A stretch of DNA of 64,000 nucleotides from Gemmatimonadales bacterium (GTDB lineage Bacteria; Gemmatimonadota; Gemmatimonadetes; Gemmatimonadales; GWC2-71-9). A program made the translations under genes and the position numbers. The notes beneath the pieces were generated by a model, which did no database searches, was not told where the DNA came from, and worked only from the letters and a program-made list of their open reading frames with translations. The stretch covers positions 1 through 64,000 of the forward strand of contig JAICWE010000003.1 in the NCBI GenBank assembly GCA_025934955.1, given 5' to 3'. How positions within the stretch are numbered: the stretch's first letter is position 1; every line of letters starts with the position of its first letter. Shown here piece after piece: positions 12,301 to 21,599 of this stretch.

Positions 12301-14564
12301 GCCCGAAAGGTAGCCGGAACCTCCAGATCGAGGTCCTCCCGCTCCAGCTCGCGCACGGCCGGGTCGCTCCGACTCACCGACGCAGGAACCTCGCGCCAGC
12401 CGGCCAGCTCGAGCACGTCGGCGGTGAGGCGGTTCACCGCGTCGGTCTCGGCCCCGCCGCCGGCGGTGCCGGCGGCGAGGTCGAGCCAGGTCAGCGCCTC
12501 CTCGAAGGCGTAGCGCTGAAGCGCCGCGGTGCTGGCCCGCACGGCCCAGCGATGGGCCAGCGCGCGCTCGCCGCCGAGTCGCGCGTGCCGGGCGATGTCG
12601 CCGGCGATCTCGTCGCCCTCGCCGCTCTGCTCGGCGCCGAGCGCCAGCGCCAGGCCGATCACCCGATGCACCTCGCGCCGGCGCGAGTAGGTCAGCGCGT
12701 CGCGCACCACGCGCGCGATCATCGGGTGGGCGCAGCGGTACACGCCATCCTCATCCAGCACCAGGCGCCGCTCCAGCAGCGCGTCGCACAGCGCCGCGGC
12801 GTGCAGGCGCGAGATGCCGTGGGCATGGGAGAGCGTCTCGGTGGTGCAGCCGCTGCCGGCGAGGGCGACGGTGATGAGCAGCTCCCGGAGTTGCGGCGGC
12901 AGCCGCTCGACCCGCTCGGCGATGGCGTCGTGCACCGTCGGCGGGAGCGGAAGCTGCTGCGCGCCCTCGGAGGACGCGGGCGTGGTCCACTCGCGGGTCT
13001 CTTCCTTCACTTCCAGCAGCCCCTGGGCGAAGAGCGTCTTCAACAGCTCCACGATGTAGAACGGATTCCCGCGGGTGACCTGGTGAATCCGGGCCGCGAA
13101 GCGGCGGCACGAGGCGGGGTTCGACAGGCGGCCCATCTCGCGGAGCATCTGCCCCACGTCCTCCTCGCTGAGCGCGCCGAGCGGGACGACGGCGGCCTGC
13201 GACTTGGCGCGGAGCACGCGCGCGAGCCGGGCCGCGGGGGCGTCGTGCTCCAGCTCGCCGAGGGTGACGGTGGCGACCCAGAGCACCGGCTCCCGCGCGA
13301 GGCGGCGGACCAGGAAATGGAGCAGGTTGCAGCTGTCGCCGTCGGACCAGTGGAGGTCGTCGAGCACCACGAGCACAGGCCGCTCGGCCACGAGCGCGAG
13401 GATGGCCTGCGCCGCCGCCTCGAAGAGGCGCCAGCCGTCGGCGGGGTCAGCGGGCGGACGCGGTTCGGCCAGGTGCGGGAAGCGCTCGCGCAGCTCGGGC
13501 ACGAGGCGCGAGAGCTCGCTGAGCCACTGCGGATCGGTGCCGGCGAGCCCGGGGGCGGCGAGGCCGCCGCGCAGCACCTCGATGAGCGGCCCGTAGGGTA
13601 CGCCGGCGCGGGCGTCGTACGCGTGACCACGGAGCGCGATGCCGCCGTTGGCCACCGTCCAGCGGAGGAACTCGTCGGCGAGGCGGGTCTTGCCCACGCC
13701 GGGCTCCCCCTCCAGCAGTACTATGCGGCTGTCGCCGCGGCGCACGTCCTTCCAGGCGCCGCGCAGCGCCTGCCACTCGGCGTCGCGACCGATGAGGCTC
13801 GCCTCGAAGGTGGGGGCGCGGGCGTACCACTCGTCGCTGATCGGCCGCGCCACCTGCGCGCTGTTGTCGCTCTCGATCCGCTGCACCAGCTGCGCGAGCG
13901 CGCGGCTCGGCTCGGCGTCGGCTTCGGCGGCGAGCTGGCGGCGCACGTCGGCGGCGCGGGCCAGCGCGCGGTTGCGGTCGCCCGCCAGGTAGAGCGCTTC
14001 GACCGCGAGGCGCGCCGCTTCGTCGGAGTAGGGCTCGGCGGCAAGCCACCGTTCGGCCCACGCCGCCGCCTCGCGCCAGCGCCACTGCCCCATCGCCTCG
14101 CGGGCGAGCGCGGCCAGCACCTGCTCGTAGCGGCGCAGGAGATCGCGCCGCATGGCGGCGGCCCACTCGTCGAAGGCGGGTGCGTGGCGGATGCCGAAGC
14201 CGGCGAGGAACCGCGGCACGTCGTACTGGGCGGCGGTGCGGGGCTCGTGGTCGGTGGCCTGGATGAAGTCGAGGGCGTCGCACCGGACCTCGCGGAGCGC
14301 GACGCTGCCCCGGCTGATCTCGAGCGCCTCGCCGAGATTTTCACGCAGATGGGCGAGGGCCTGGCGGAGCGACGTGCGGGCAGCGGTGTCGGGGTGATCG
14401 CCCCAGAGGAGATCGGCCAGCTCCTCGCGGGAATGCGGTCCCGGCACCAGCGCCAGCACGGCGAGCAACGCCAAGCTCTTGGCCGGCAGCGCGAGGCTGC
14501 GGCCAGGCCCGGCGGCGAGCTGCGCCGACGGTGGGCCGAAGAGCGTCAGGATGACGTCGGCCAT
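12297..14564 (-). CDS. BTAD-type (SARP-like) transcriptional regulator with AAA ATPase domain
   Basis: N-term winged helix + bacterial transcriptional activation domain (SREELADLLWGDHPDTAARTSLRQALAHLRENLG), GEPGVGKTRLADEFL Walker A; 4-bp overlap with hslU start. Confidence 0.88.
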
Positions 14565-14633
14565 GCGGTCCGATCGGCTGGGGGTCCCGCTAAGGTATCC
14601 CGTGGACGGGCGACGGCAAGAGGCAGCCGCGAA

Positions 14634-14653
14634 TCTTTCACGCTTCTTTCACG
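14634..14653. promoter_or_regulatory. Candidate SARP/BTAD operator: direct repeat TCTTTCACG-CT-TCTTTCACG (11-bp period)
   Basis: Perfect 9-bp direct repeat (14634-14642, 14645-14653) in the divergent intergenic region between the BTAD regulator and the first peptide gene. Confidence 0.5.
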
Positions 14654-14723
14654 GGCCCGGTGCAGCTTGCCTCTCGCGATGCGGCGATGGCCGCACGGCC
14701 CATCCACCCAGCAGGAGGTACCT

Positions 14724-14879
14724 ATGAACTCCCCGAAGAGCCAGTTCCGGATCCAGCTGACCGACGAGCAGAAGAGCCAGGTGCGCAACGCGACGGGCAA
14801 GAACGCGGAAGCGATCGAGCTGAGCGTCGAGGAGCTCGAAGAGCGTATCGCCCCGGGCAAGGTGACCCCGGGCAACTGA
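14724..14879 (+). CDS. Small peptide 1 (51 aa) MNSPKSQFRIQLTDEQKSQVRNATGKNAEAIELSVEELEERIAPGKVTPGN
   Basis: AGGAGGT Shine-Dalgarno at 14713-14719; paralogous to the next small ORF with conserved VEELEERIAP. Confidence 0.85.
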   Translation: MNSPKSQFRIQLTDEQKSQVRNATGKNAEAIELSVEELEERIAPGKVTPGN

Positions 14880-14893
14880 TCCAGCGGACCCGC

Positions 14894-14923
14894 GCGCCGG
14901 CCGATTATCTTTTCGGCCGGCGC
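14894..14923 (+). other. Intergenic hairpin between the two peptide genes (10-bp perfect stem, 10-nt loop)
   Basis: GCGCCGGCCG (14894-14903) / CGGCCGGCGC (14914-14923). Confidence 0.6.
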
Positions 14924-14957
14924 ACGCAGGATCTCCCATCAGAGCACGGAGCCACAG

Positions 14958-15095
14958 ATGAGCGAGTTCAAGAGCAGCACCCCGAGCAAGACCGACGATC
15001 AGAAGAAGCCGGTGCGCGGCACGACGAAGGACGGCCAGCCGGTGGAGCTCGGCGTCGAGGAGCTGGAAGAGCGTATCGCGCCGATGAAGATCTAA
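14958..15095 (+). CDS. Small peptide 2 (45 aa) MSEFKSSTPSKTDDQKKPVRGTTKDGQPVELGVEELEERIAPMKI
   Basis: GGAG Shine-Dalgarno at 14948-14951; paralogue of peptide 1 sharing TD(E/D)QK..VR..T.K and VEELEERIAP. Confidence 0.85.
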   Translation: MSEFKSSTPSKTDDQKKPVRGTTKDGQPVELGVEELEERIAPMKI

Positions 15096-15108
15096 CTGAG
15101 TCTTGCAG

Positions 15109-15145
15109 CCGAGGAGCCGGCCGGGATGTCCCGGCCGGCGCTCGG
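15109..15145 (+). other. Hairpin between peptide 2 and the GAF-HlyD start codon
   Basis: Inner 10-bp stem GCCGGCCGGG (15116-15125)/CCCGGCCGGC (15130-15139), outer CCGAG (15109-15113)/CTCGG (15141-15145); ends 3 nt before the ATG at 15149. Confidence 0.6.
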
Positions 15146-15148
15146 GCA

Positions 15149-17098
15149 ATGGCCACACCGGTTTCCGCAACTCCTCAGAGCGACGTTCCCGACGAGCTCC
15201 GCGCCGAAGTGGCGCGGCTGCGGCTTTTGCACGCCATGTCGCTCGAGCTCGGCGGCACGCTCGACTTCGACGAACTGCTGCCCCGCGTGTTCGACCGTGT
15301 GCTCCAGGCCCTCGGTGCCGAAGGCGGCTCGCTCTGGATCGCCGACGGCGACGTGCTCCGCTGCCGCCTCGCCGCGGGTGGCTCGGCCAAGCGGCTGGTC
15401 GGCGCCGAGGTCCCGGTCGGCACCGGCTTCGTGGGCGACGTCGCCCGGCGGCAGCGCACCACGATCGTCACCCGGGTCATCGAAGACCCGCGCTACGAGC
15501 CGGCGCTGGAGGAAGCCGAGGAGCTGACTTCCACCGTCATGGCGACGGCGATGGTCACGCAGGGGAAGACGGTCGGCGCCATCCAGGTCACCAACAAGGT
15601 GACCGGCAGTGGCGCCTTCGACGCATCCGACCGCGAGCTGCTGGAGGGGCTCGCCGCCACCGCCGCCGTCGCGCTGCGCAACGCGCAGCTCCACACCACC
15701 GAGCGCCGGGCCCGCGACCTCGAGCTGCTGCTCGAGATCAGCCGCGAGATCACCAGCACGCTGGACCTGAACCGCGTGCTTCGCTCGGTCGTCAACCTCG
15801 CGGCCCGCGCGCTCACGTTCGATCGCGGCGCCGTCGCACTGGTGGACCAGGGCCGCTGGACCGTGCGCGCCGTGGCGGGCCAGGAGACGATCAACCCCAA
15901 GGACCCCGCGCTCGCCGATCTCGCGGTGCGCGCGGCGTGGGCGGCCGGGCACGGGCAGGCGTTCTACCTCGGTGACCGCGACGATCCGGCGAGCGACGCC
16001 GAGCGGCAGTTCGTGAGCATCTTCGGCGAGGACCTCCAGCGCACCGGTGTCGGCAGCGGGCTCTACCTGCCGCTGCGAGACGACGAGGGCGTGCTGGGTC
16101 TCCTGCTGTTCGAGGCGGAGCGGCCCGAGTTCGCGCCCGACTCGGCACGCGAGCTGGCGATGATCCTGGCCAACCAGACGTCGGTGGCCGTGCGGAACGC
16201 GCAGCTCTACGATCGGGTGCCGTTCGTGGATGCCTTCGGCGCGATCGCCGGGCAGAAGCGCGCCTGGCTGGCACTCCCCAAGCAGCGGCGGGTGGCGTAC
16301 GTGGCGGCGGCGGTGGTGGTGATCGCGCTTGCGACGCTGATCCGCTGGCCGCTCCGGGTGAGTGGCGACGACCCGCATTTCCGCGCGCTCGGCCGCGCCG
16401 ACGTGCACACCATCGTACCGGGCGTCATCGCGCAGGTGCTGGTGGACGAAGGCACTCCGGTGGCGCAGGGTGCGCCGCTGGTCCTGCTGCGCGACGCCGA
16501 GCTGCGGGCCGAGCGCGCGGCGGCGGCGGCGGACGTCGAGGCCGCCGTGCGGTCCGCTTCGCTCGCGGCGAGCCGCGGCGCCGCCGGCGACGAGCGGCTG
16601 CAGCAGATCCGCGCCGAGGCACTCCGCGACGAGCTCGCGTTGCTCGACGAGCAGCTGGCCGCCACCGTGATCCGCGCGCCGTCGGCCGGAATCATCCTCA
16701 CGCCGCGCCCGCGCGAACGCTTGGGCGCGCACCTCGACGCCGGCGACCCGGTCCTGGTCGTCGGCCGCGCCGACACACTGCTGCTCGAGTTCGGCATCGC
16801 GCAGAAGGACGTCGCCCGCATCCGGCCGGGCGACGAGGTCCGCCTGCGGGTGGACGCACTGCCGCAGCGCACGTTCGCCGGCGCGGTGAACTCGATCGGC
16901 GTGCTGCCGGTCGCCGGCGACACCGGCATCGCGGTCCGCTTCCCGGTCCGCGCGCTGGTCCCGAACCCCGACGGCCTGCTCCGCCCCGGCATGGCGGCGC
17001 ACGCACGCGTACTCACCGCGCCCGCATCGCTCGCCGGCCGCGTGCTTCGCGACCCGGCGCGGGCGGTCCGCTTGCTCTGGTGGAGACTCTGGTCATGA
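15149..17098 (+). CDS. GAF-GAF-TM-HlyD (membrane fusion/biotinyl-lipoyl-like) protein, 649 aa
   Basis: Two GAF-like regions (FDELLPRVFDRVLQALGAEGGSLWIAD; TLDLNRVLRSVVNLAARALTFDRGAVALVD), TM VAYVAAAVVVIALATLI, then barrel-sandwich region (VHTIVPGVIAQVLVDEGTPVAQGAPLVLLRDAEL). Confidence 0.85.
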   Translation: MATPVSATPQSDVPDELRAEVARLRLLHAMSLELGGTLDFDELLPRVFDRVLQALGAEGGSLWIADGDVLRCRLAAGGSAKRLVGAEVPVGTGFVGDVARRQRTTIVTRVIEDPRYEPALEEAEELTSTVMATAMVTQGKTVGAIQVTNKVTGSGAFDASDRELLEGLAATAAVALRNAQLHTTERRARDLELLLEISREITSTLDLNRVLRSVVNLAARALTFDRGAVALVDQGRWTVRAVAGQETINPKDPALADLAVRAAWAAGHGQAFYLGDRDDPASDAERQFVSIFGEDLQRTGVGSGLYLPLRDDEGVLGLLLFEAERPEFAPDSARELAMILANQTSVAVRNAQLYDRVPFVDAFGAIAGQKRAWLALPKQRRVAYVAAAVVVIALATLIRWPLRVSGDDPHFRALGRADVHTIVPGVIAQVLVDEGTPVAQGAPLVLLRDAELRAERAAAAADVEAAVRSASLAASRGAAGDERLQQIRAEALRDELALLDEQLAATVIRAPSAGIILTPRPRERLGAHLDAGDPVLVVGRADTLLLEFGIAQKDVARIRPGDEVRLRVDALPQRTFAGAVNSIGVLPVAGDTGIAVRFPVRALVPNPDGLLRPGMAAHARVLTAPASLAGRVLRDPARAVRLLWWRLWS

Positions 17099-18111
17099 TC
17101 GCGTCACCGCGCCTTCCGCTCGTCGCCGTGCTCGTCCTGGTCCTGCCCGCGTGCGGCCGGCCCGACGCGGCCGCCCGCACCGACACCGCGCTATCGGAGC
17201 AGACCCGGCACGCCGCGACGCCGAAGCCCGCATCGGATGCAGCCGCCGCTCAGCTGCGGGTGGACACCGCGACCGTCTCGGTGCCGCTCTCGCTGCCGTC
17301 ACAGCTCTATGTGGAGCACGATGCCGTCGTCGCCGCACGATCGTCGGGCACGGTGGACTCGGTGCTGGTGGACGTCGGCATGCCGGTGCGCGCGGGCCAG
17401 CTGCTCGCGTCGCTCGAATCGGTGGATCAGAGCATCGCGCTGGCACAGGCGCGGGAGTCGGCCGACGCCGACCGGCGGCTGGTCGAGCGGATGCGCGCGC
17501 TGGCCGCGACCGGCGGCGCCACGCGGGCCGACTCGGAGCAGGCGGAGCTCCAGTACGCACAGGCCGACCTCGCCCTGCGTAAGGCGCAGCGCGATCTCGA
17601 GCTGACCCGGATCACCGCGCCGTTCGCCGGCGTGGTGAGCGTGCGGCTGGCGCGTCCGCGTCGCCTCGTCGCGCCGGGGGACACGCTCTTCCGGGTGACC
17701 GCGACCGCTCCGCTGCTCGCCGCGGTGCGGGTACCCGAAGCGTCGGCCGAGACGCTGGGACCGGGCTCGCCGGCGCAGGTCGTCGGCATCCAGGGCACCG
17801 CCGTTCGCGGCCGGGTGGTGCGCGCGGCGCCGGCCATCGACGCCGCGAGCGGCACCCGTGAGATGATCGTCGAGGTCGCGTCCGACGCGCGGCTCCGGCC
17901 CGGCGCCAGCGTGACGGTGCGGCTCGGCGGGCAGCAACGGCGGGTGATCAGCATTCCGCGCGACGTCGTATCCGACGGCTACGCGCTCGTCTCGGAGCAC
18001 AACAGCACCGCGCTCCGTCCGGTTGTGCTCGGCGCCGATCTCGGGAATGGCCGGGTCGAGGTGCTGAGCGGCCTTTCCGCCGGCGACCAGCTGGTTCGCC
18101 CGGTCCGATGA
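17095..18111 (+). CDS. HlyD/RND-type efflux adaptor lipoprotein
   Basis: Lipobox LPAC; GTVDSVLVDVGMPVRAGQLLASLESVDQSIALAQA, RITAPFAGVVSVR; ATGA overlap with the preceding gene. Confidence 0.88.
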   Translation: MIASPRLPLVAVLVLVLPACGRPDAAARTDTALSEQTRHAATPKPASDAAAAQLRVDTATVSVPLSLPSQLYVEHDAVVAARSSGTVDSVLVDVGMPVRAGQLLASLESVDQSIALAQARESADADRRLVERMRALAATGGATRADSEQAELQYAQADLALRKAQRDLELTRITAPFAGVVSVRLARPRRLVAPGDTLFRVTATAPLLAAVRVPEASAETLGPGSPAQVVGIQGTAVRGRVVRAAPAIDAASGTREMIVEVASDARLRPGASVTVRLGGQQRRVISIPRDVVSDGYALVSEHNSTALRPVVLGADLGNGRVEVLSGLSAGDQLVRPVR

Positions 18112-20141
18112 CACCGCGGTTCCGCGCCGACCTCGTCGTCGTGGAGCAGGTCTACCGCGGCCAGCCGAGCTACATCGTCAAGGACCCGCTCACCCACAAG
18201 TATTTCCGCTTCCGTCCGGTGGAAGTGATGGTGATGCAGGCGTTCGACGGCACCCGCACGCCGGCGGACGTCGTCACCGCGCTCGCCGCCGAAGGCGTGA
18301 CGCTCACCGTGAAGACCGTCGTCGCCTTTGCCGAGCGGCTGGGGCGGATGGAGCTGCTGGAGCGGACGCTGGCCGAGCGCGCATCGCAGCTGGTCGAGCG
18401 CAACCGTGCCGCGCGCCAGCGCCGGCTCCGACCCGGCGGCGGGGACATCCTGCGCATCCGCTGGTCGGTGGGTGATCCCGACAAGATGCTCACCGCGCTC
18501 ATGCCCCGGTTCCGCTGGTGCTTCACGCCCGGTTTCGTGGTGGCGAGCGCGGTGTGCTTCGCCGTCTACTTCCTGGTGGTCGGGACCCACTGGTCGGCGT
18601 TCGGCGCGGACGTCGCGGCGCTCTACTCGCCAGCGCACATCACACTCGCGAACTTCGCGGTGCTGTGGTTGACGTCGTGCACCATCATCGCCATCCACGA
18701 GCTGGGACACGGCTTCGCCTGCAAGTACTTCGGCGGACAGGTGCACGAGATCGGCGCCATGTTGATCTACTTCCAGCCGGCCTTCTTCTGCAACGTCAAC
18801 GACGCATGGACCTTCCCCGAGCGGCGGGCGCGCCTCTGGGTCACCGCGGCGGGCGGGTGGATCCAGTTCGTCATCGCGGGCATCGCGGCGGTGGTCTGGT
18901 GGGCGGCGACGCCGGGCACGCTCGTCGCCGAGGTCGCACTCGCAGCGGTGCTGATCGGCGGCATCACGACGGTGGTCGCCAACCTCAACCCGCTGCTCCC
19001 GCTCGACGGCTACTACGCGCTGAGCGACGTGCTCGAGATCCCGAATCTGCGGCAGCGCGCGCTGGCGCAGGTCGGTTGGCTGGTGCGCTCACGGCTGCTC
19101 GGCCGCGAGGTGCCCCGCCCGCCCGCGGAGCCGCGCGAGGTGCGGGTGCTGGTGGTGTACGGCGCGCTGGTCGCGCTCTATCTGTTCGCGGTGATCGTGG
19201 TGGTGAGCAGCGTGCTGTTCGGCTGGGCGTCGCGCGCGCTCGGCGCGGTCGGCGTGCTGCTGGCCGCCGCGATCATCTTCCTGGTGCTGCGCGAGCGGGT
19301 GCGGACCTGGACCTCGGAGATCGTCCTCGCGGTTCGCGCACGCATCGCCGCCGTGGGCACTCCGGGCCGGCGGAAGCTCGCGGGCGCGGGCCTGGCGCTG
19401 ATCATTCTCGGCGCGGTGATCCCGTGGTCCATCACGGTGGACGGGACGTTCCGCGTGCTGCCGCGCGACGAGTACGGGTTGACCGCGCCGGACAGCGCCG
19501 TGGTCTCGGCGGTGCTGGCGCGCGAAGGCAGTGTGGTGCCCGCCGGCGCGCCGGTGCTTCGGCTGGCCGACTTCGATCTGGCCGGCCGCCGGCTCACGGC
19601 GCTGCGCGCGGCCGACTCGCTGGCGCGCGAGGAAGCGGCCGCGCGCGCCCGCGGCGCATCGGGTGAGGCGGAGCGGCTCGCGAGCGAGCGCGATGCGGCG
19701 GACGCGGCGCGTACCGCGCTGGACGTGGCGGCGGCGTCACTGGTGCTGCGCGCGCCGGCGGGGGGCATCGTGCTCACGCCGCTGGTCGACACATTGCTCG
19801 GACGGAGCGTCGTCCCCGGTCAGACGCTGGTTCGGGTGGGCGATCCCGACGCGCTCGAGCTGCGGCTCAGTCTCGCCGGAGCCGGCACCACGCTGGTGCG
19901 GAGCGGCCAACCGGTGCGCCTCGTCTCGCTGGCTGACGCGCGCGGAGCGGCGAGCCGCGTCATCGCCGTGGCCTCGGCGGCCGGCGGCGGCGCGGTCGCC
20001 GCGCGCGCCGACGTCCCGGCGAACCGCCACTGGCGCCTCGGCACGACCGGCGTCGCGCGCGTCGTGGTGCGGCGGACCAACCTCTGGGGCGGAGCCTTCT
20101 GGGGCATTCGCCGACTCGTGCGGAGCGACATCCTGCTGTAG
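18108..20141 (+). CDS. PqqD-like N-term domain + M50 site-2 protease + HlyD-like C-term, 677 aa
   Basis: HELGH zinc motif and NLNPLLPLDGYYALSD; N-term YRFRPVEVMVMQAFDGTRTPADVVTAL-like PqqD pattern (FRFRPVEVMVMQAFDGTRT); multiple TMs; C-term barrel sandwich; ATGA overlap with preceding gene. Confidence 0.88.
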   Translation: MTPRFRADLVVVEQVYRGQPSYIVKDPLTHKYFRFRPVEVMVMQAFDGTRTPADVVTALAAEGVTLTVKTVVAFAERLGRMELLERTLAERASQLVERNRAARQRRLRPGGGDILRIRWSVGDPDKMLTALMPRFRWCFTPGFVVASAVCFAVYFLVVGTHWSAFGADVAALYSPAHITLANFAVLWLTSCTIIAIHELGHGFACKYFGGQVHEIGAMLIYFQPAFFCNVNDAWTFPERRARLWVTAAGGWIQFVIAGIAAVVWWAATPGTLVAEVALAAVLIGGITTVVANLNPLLPLDGYYALSDVLEIPNLRQRALAQVGWLVRSRLLGREVPRPPAEPREVRVLVVYGALVALYLFAVIVVVSSVLFGWASRALGAVGVLLAAAIIFLVLRERVRTWTSEIVLAVRARIAAVGTPGRRKLAGAGLALIILGAVIPWSITVDGTFRVLPRDEYGLTAPDSAVVSAVLAREGSVVPAGAPVLRLADFDLAGRRLTALRAADSLAREEAAARARGASGEAERLASERDAADAARTALDVAAASLVLRAPAGGIVLTPLVDTLLGRSVVPGQTLVRVGDPDALELRLSLAGAGTTLVRSGQPVRLVSLADARGAASRVIAVASAAGGGAVAARADVPANRHWRLGTTGVARVVVRRTNLWGGAFWGIRRLVRSDILL

Positions 20142-20172
20142 CTTTTCCTCGGCTCTCCTCTTCCGGCGGTCG

Positions 20173-21024
20173 ATGGCCCGCGATTTCCTCGCTCTCGTCC
20201 AGCAACAGCTTGGCGCACGCTACCGTCTCGAGCGCGAGATCGGCCGCGGCGGCGGCGCACGCGTCTTCCTCGCTACGGCGCCGGACGGCGCGCGCGTCGC
20301 GCTCAAGGTGCTGCTGCCGGAGCTGCTCGCCGGCACCGCGGCCGAGCGGTTCCTGCGGGAGATCCGGCTGGCTCGCGAACTCGATCACCCACGGATCGCG
20401 CGCATCCTCGACGCCGGCGAAGACGGCTGGGTCGTCTTCTACGCGATGACCTTTGCCGATGGACCGACCCTCCGGAGCTATCTCGACACCCGCGGCGCGC
20501 TGCCATCGGCGGAGCTGGCCCGCGTGGCCGACGACCTGCTCGACGCGCTCGGTTACGCGCACGGCCGCGGCATCATCCATCGCGACGTGAAGCCGGAGAA
20601 CATCGTGCTGGCATCGGGAGGAGCGGTACTGCTTGACTTCGGCATCGCGCGGGCGATCGAGCAATCGGCGGGCGACCGCCTGACCGCGACGGGGATGACG
20701 GTGGGCACGGCGGCATACATGAGCCCGGAGCAGATTCGCGGCGGCGCGGTGGACCACCGCAGCGATGTCTACGCGATGGGTTGCCTGCTCCATGAGTGCG
20801 CCAGCGGCACGCCGCCGTTTCACCACTCCAACGAGGCGGTCGTGCTGCGGCAGCATCTGCTCGATGCCCCGCCACAGCTGCGGAGCGTCTGCCCCGATGT
20901 CTCGCAGGAGATGGCGGCGGTCGTGGAGCGCGCGCTGGCCAAGAAGCCGGAGGAGCGCTGGCCGTCGGCGGACGCGATGCGCGCCGCGCTCGGCGCTACG
21001 CCGCCGGCAGCTCGAGGACCGTGA
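20173..21024 (+). CDS. Ser/Thr protein kinase (catalytic domain only), 283 aa
   Basis: [38 protein letters not shown]; ends without TM; convergent 29-bp overlap with hslV. Confidence 0.88.
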   Translation: MARDFLALVQQQLGARYRLEREIGRGGGARVFLATAPDGARVALKVLLPELLAGTAAERFLREIRLARELDHPRIARILDAGEDGWVVFYAMTFADGPTLRSYLDTRGALPSAELARVADDLLDALGYAHGRGIIHRDVKPENIVLASGGAVLLDFGIARAIEQSAGDRLTATGMTVGTAAYMSPEQIRGGAVDHRSDVYAMGCLLHECASGTPPFHHSNEAVVLRQHLLDAPPQLRSVCPDVSQEMAAVVERALAKKPEERWPSADAMRAALGATPPAARGP

Positions 21025-21541
21025 TGTTGCGGTTGGTGAAGACGCAGATGTCGGCGGCGATCTCGAGCGAGCGTTGTACGATGTCGCGCGCGCTCTTGCC
21101 CGGCTCCGCGAGCAGCGCGCGCGCCGCCGCCAGCGCGTAGTTGCCGCCGGAACCGACGGCCACGATGCCGTCGTCCGGCTCGATCAGCTCGCCCGACCCG
21201 CTGAGCAGGAAGCTGTGCTGCTGGTCGGTGACCACGAGCAGCGCCTCCAGCCGACGGAGCACCCGGTCGCTGCGCCAGTCCTTCGCCAGCTCGACGGCGG
21301 CACGCGGCAGATTGCCCGGGTATCGGTCCAGCTTCTCCTCGAACTTCTCGTAGAGCGTCAGCGCGTCCGCGACGGAACCGGCGAAACCGGCGAGCACCTT
21401 GCCGTTCTTGAGGGCGCGTACCTTGACCGAGTGCGCCTTCATCACGGTCTCGCCGATGCTCACCTGCCCGTCTCCGCCGAGCGCCACCCGCCCGTCCTTC
21501 CGCACGCAGAGAATCGTGGTGCCGTGGAACGTCATGCTCAC
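20996..21541 (-). CDS. hslV: HslV peptidase subunit of HslVU protease
   Basis: [52 protein letters not shown]. Confidence 0.96.
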   Translation of the reverse strand: MSMTFHGTTILCVRKDGRVALGGDGQVSIGETVMKAHSVKVRALKNGKVLAGFAGSVADALTLYEKFEEKLDRYPGNLPRAAVELAKDWRSDRVLRRLEALLVVTDQQHSFLLSGSGELIEPDDGIVAVGSGGNYALAAARALLAEPGKSARDIVQRSLEIAADICVFTNRNITVLELPAA

Positions 21542-21599
21542 CCTCGGGGTGTTGAGCGGACAGGGAGACGTCGCGGCTGCGCGGCGTGCGCGCGGGCCA

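Noticed and set aside
14894-14923. H1 hairpin as intrinsic terminator
   Set aside because: No T-tract after the stem; better described as a generic hairpin
14660-15148. N-terminal extension of the GAF-HlyD ORF covering both micropeptide genes in another frame
   Set aside because: Extension is Arg/Ala-rich and overlaps two RBS-bearing conserved micropeptide ORFs; GAF protein starts naturally at 15149
14724-21024. Calling the cassette a lanthipeptide or sactipeptide gene cluster
   Set aside because: No LanM/LanB/LanC, radical SAM, YcaO or ATP-grasp enzyme and no Cys in the peptides
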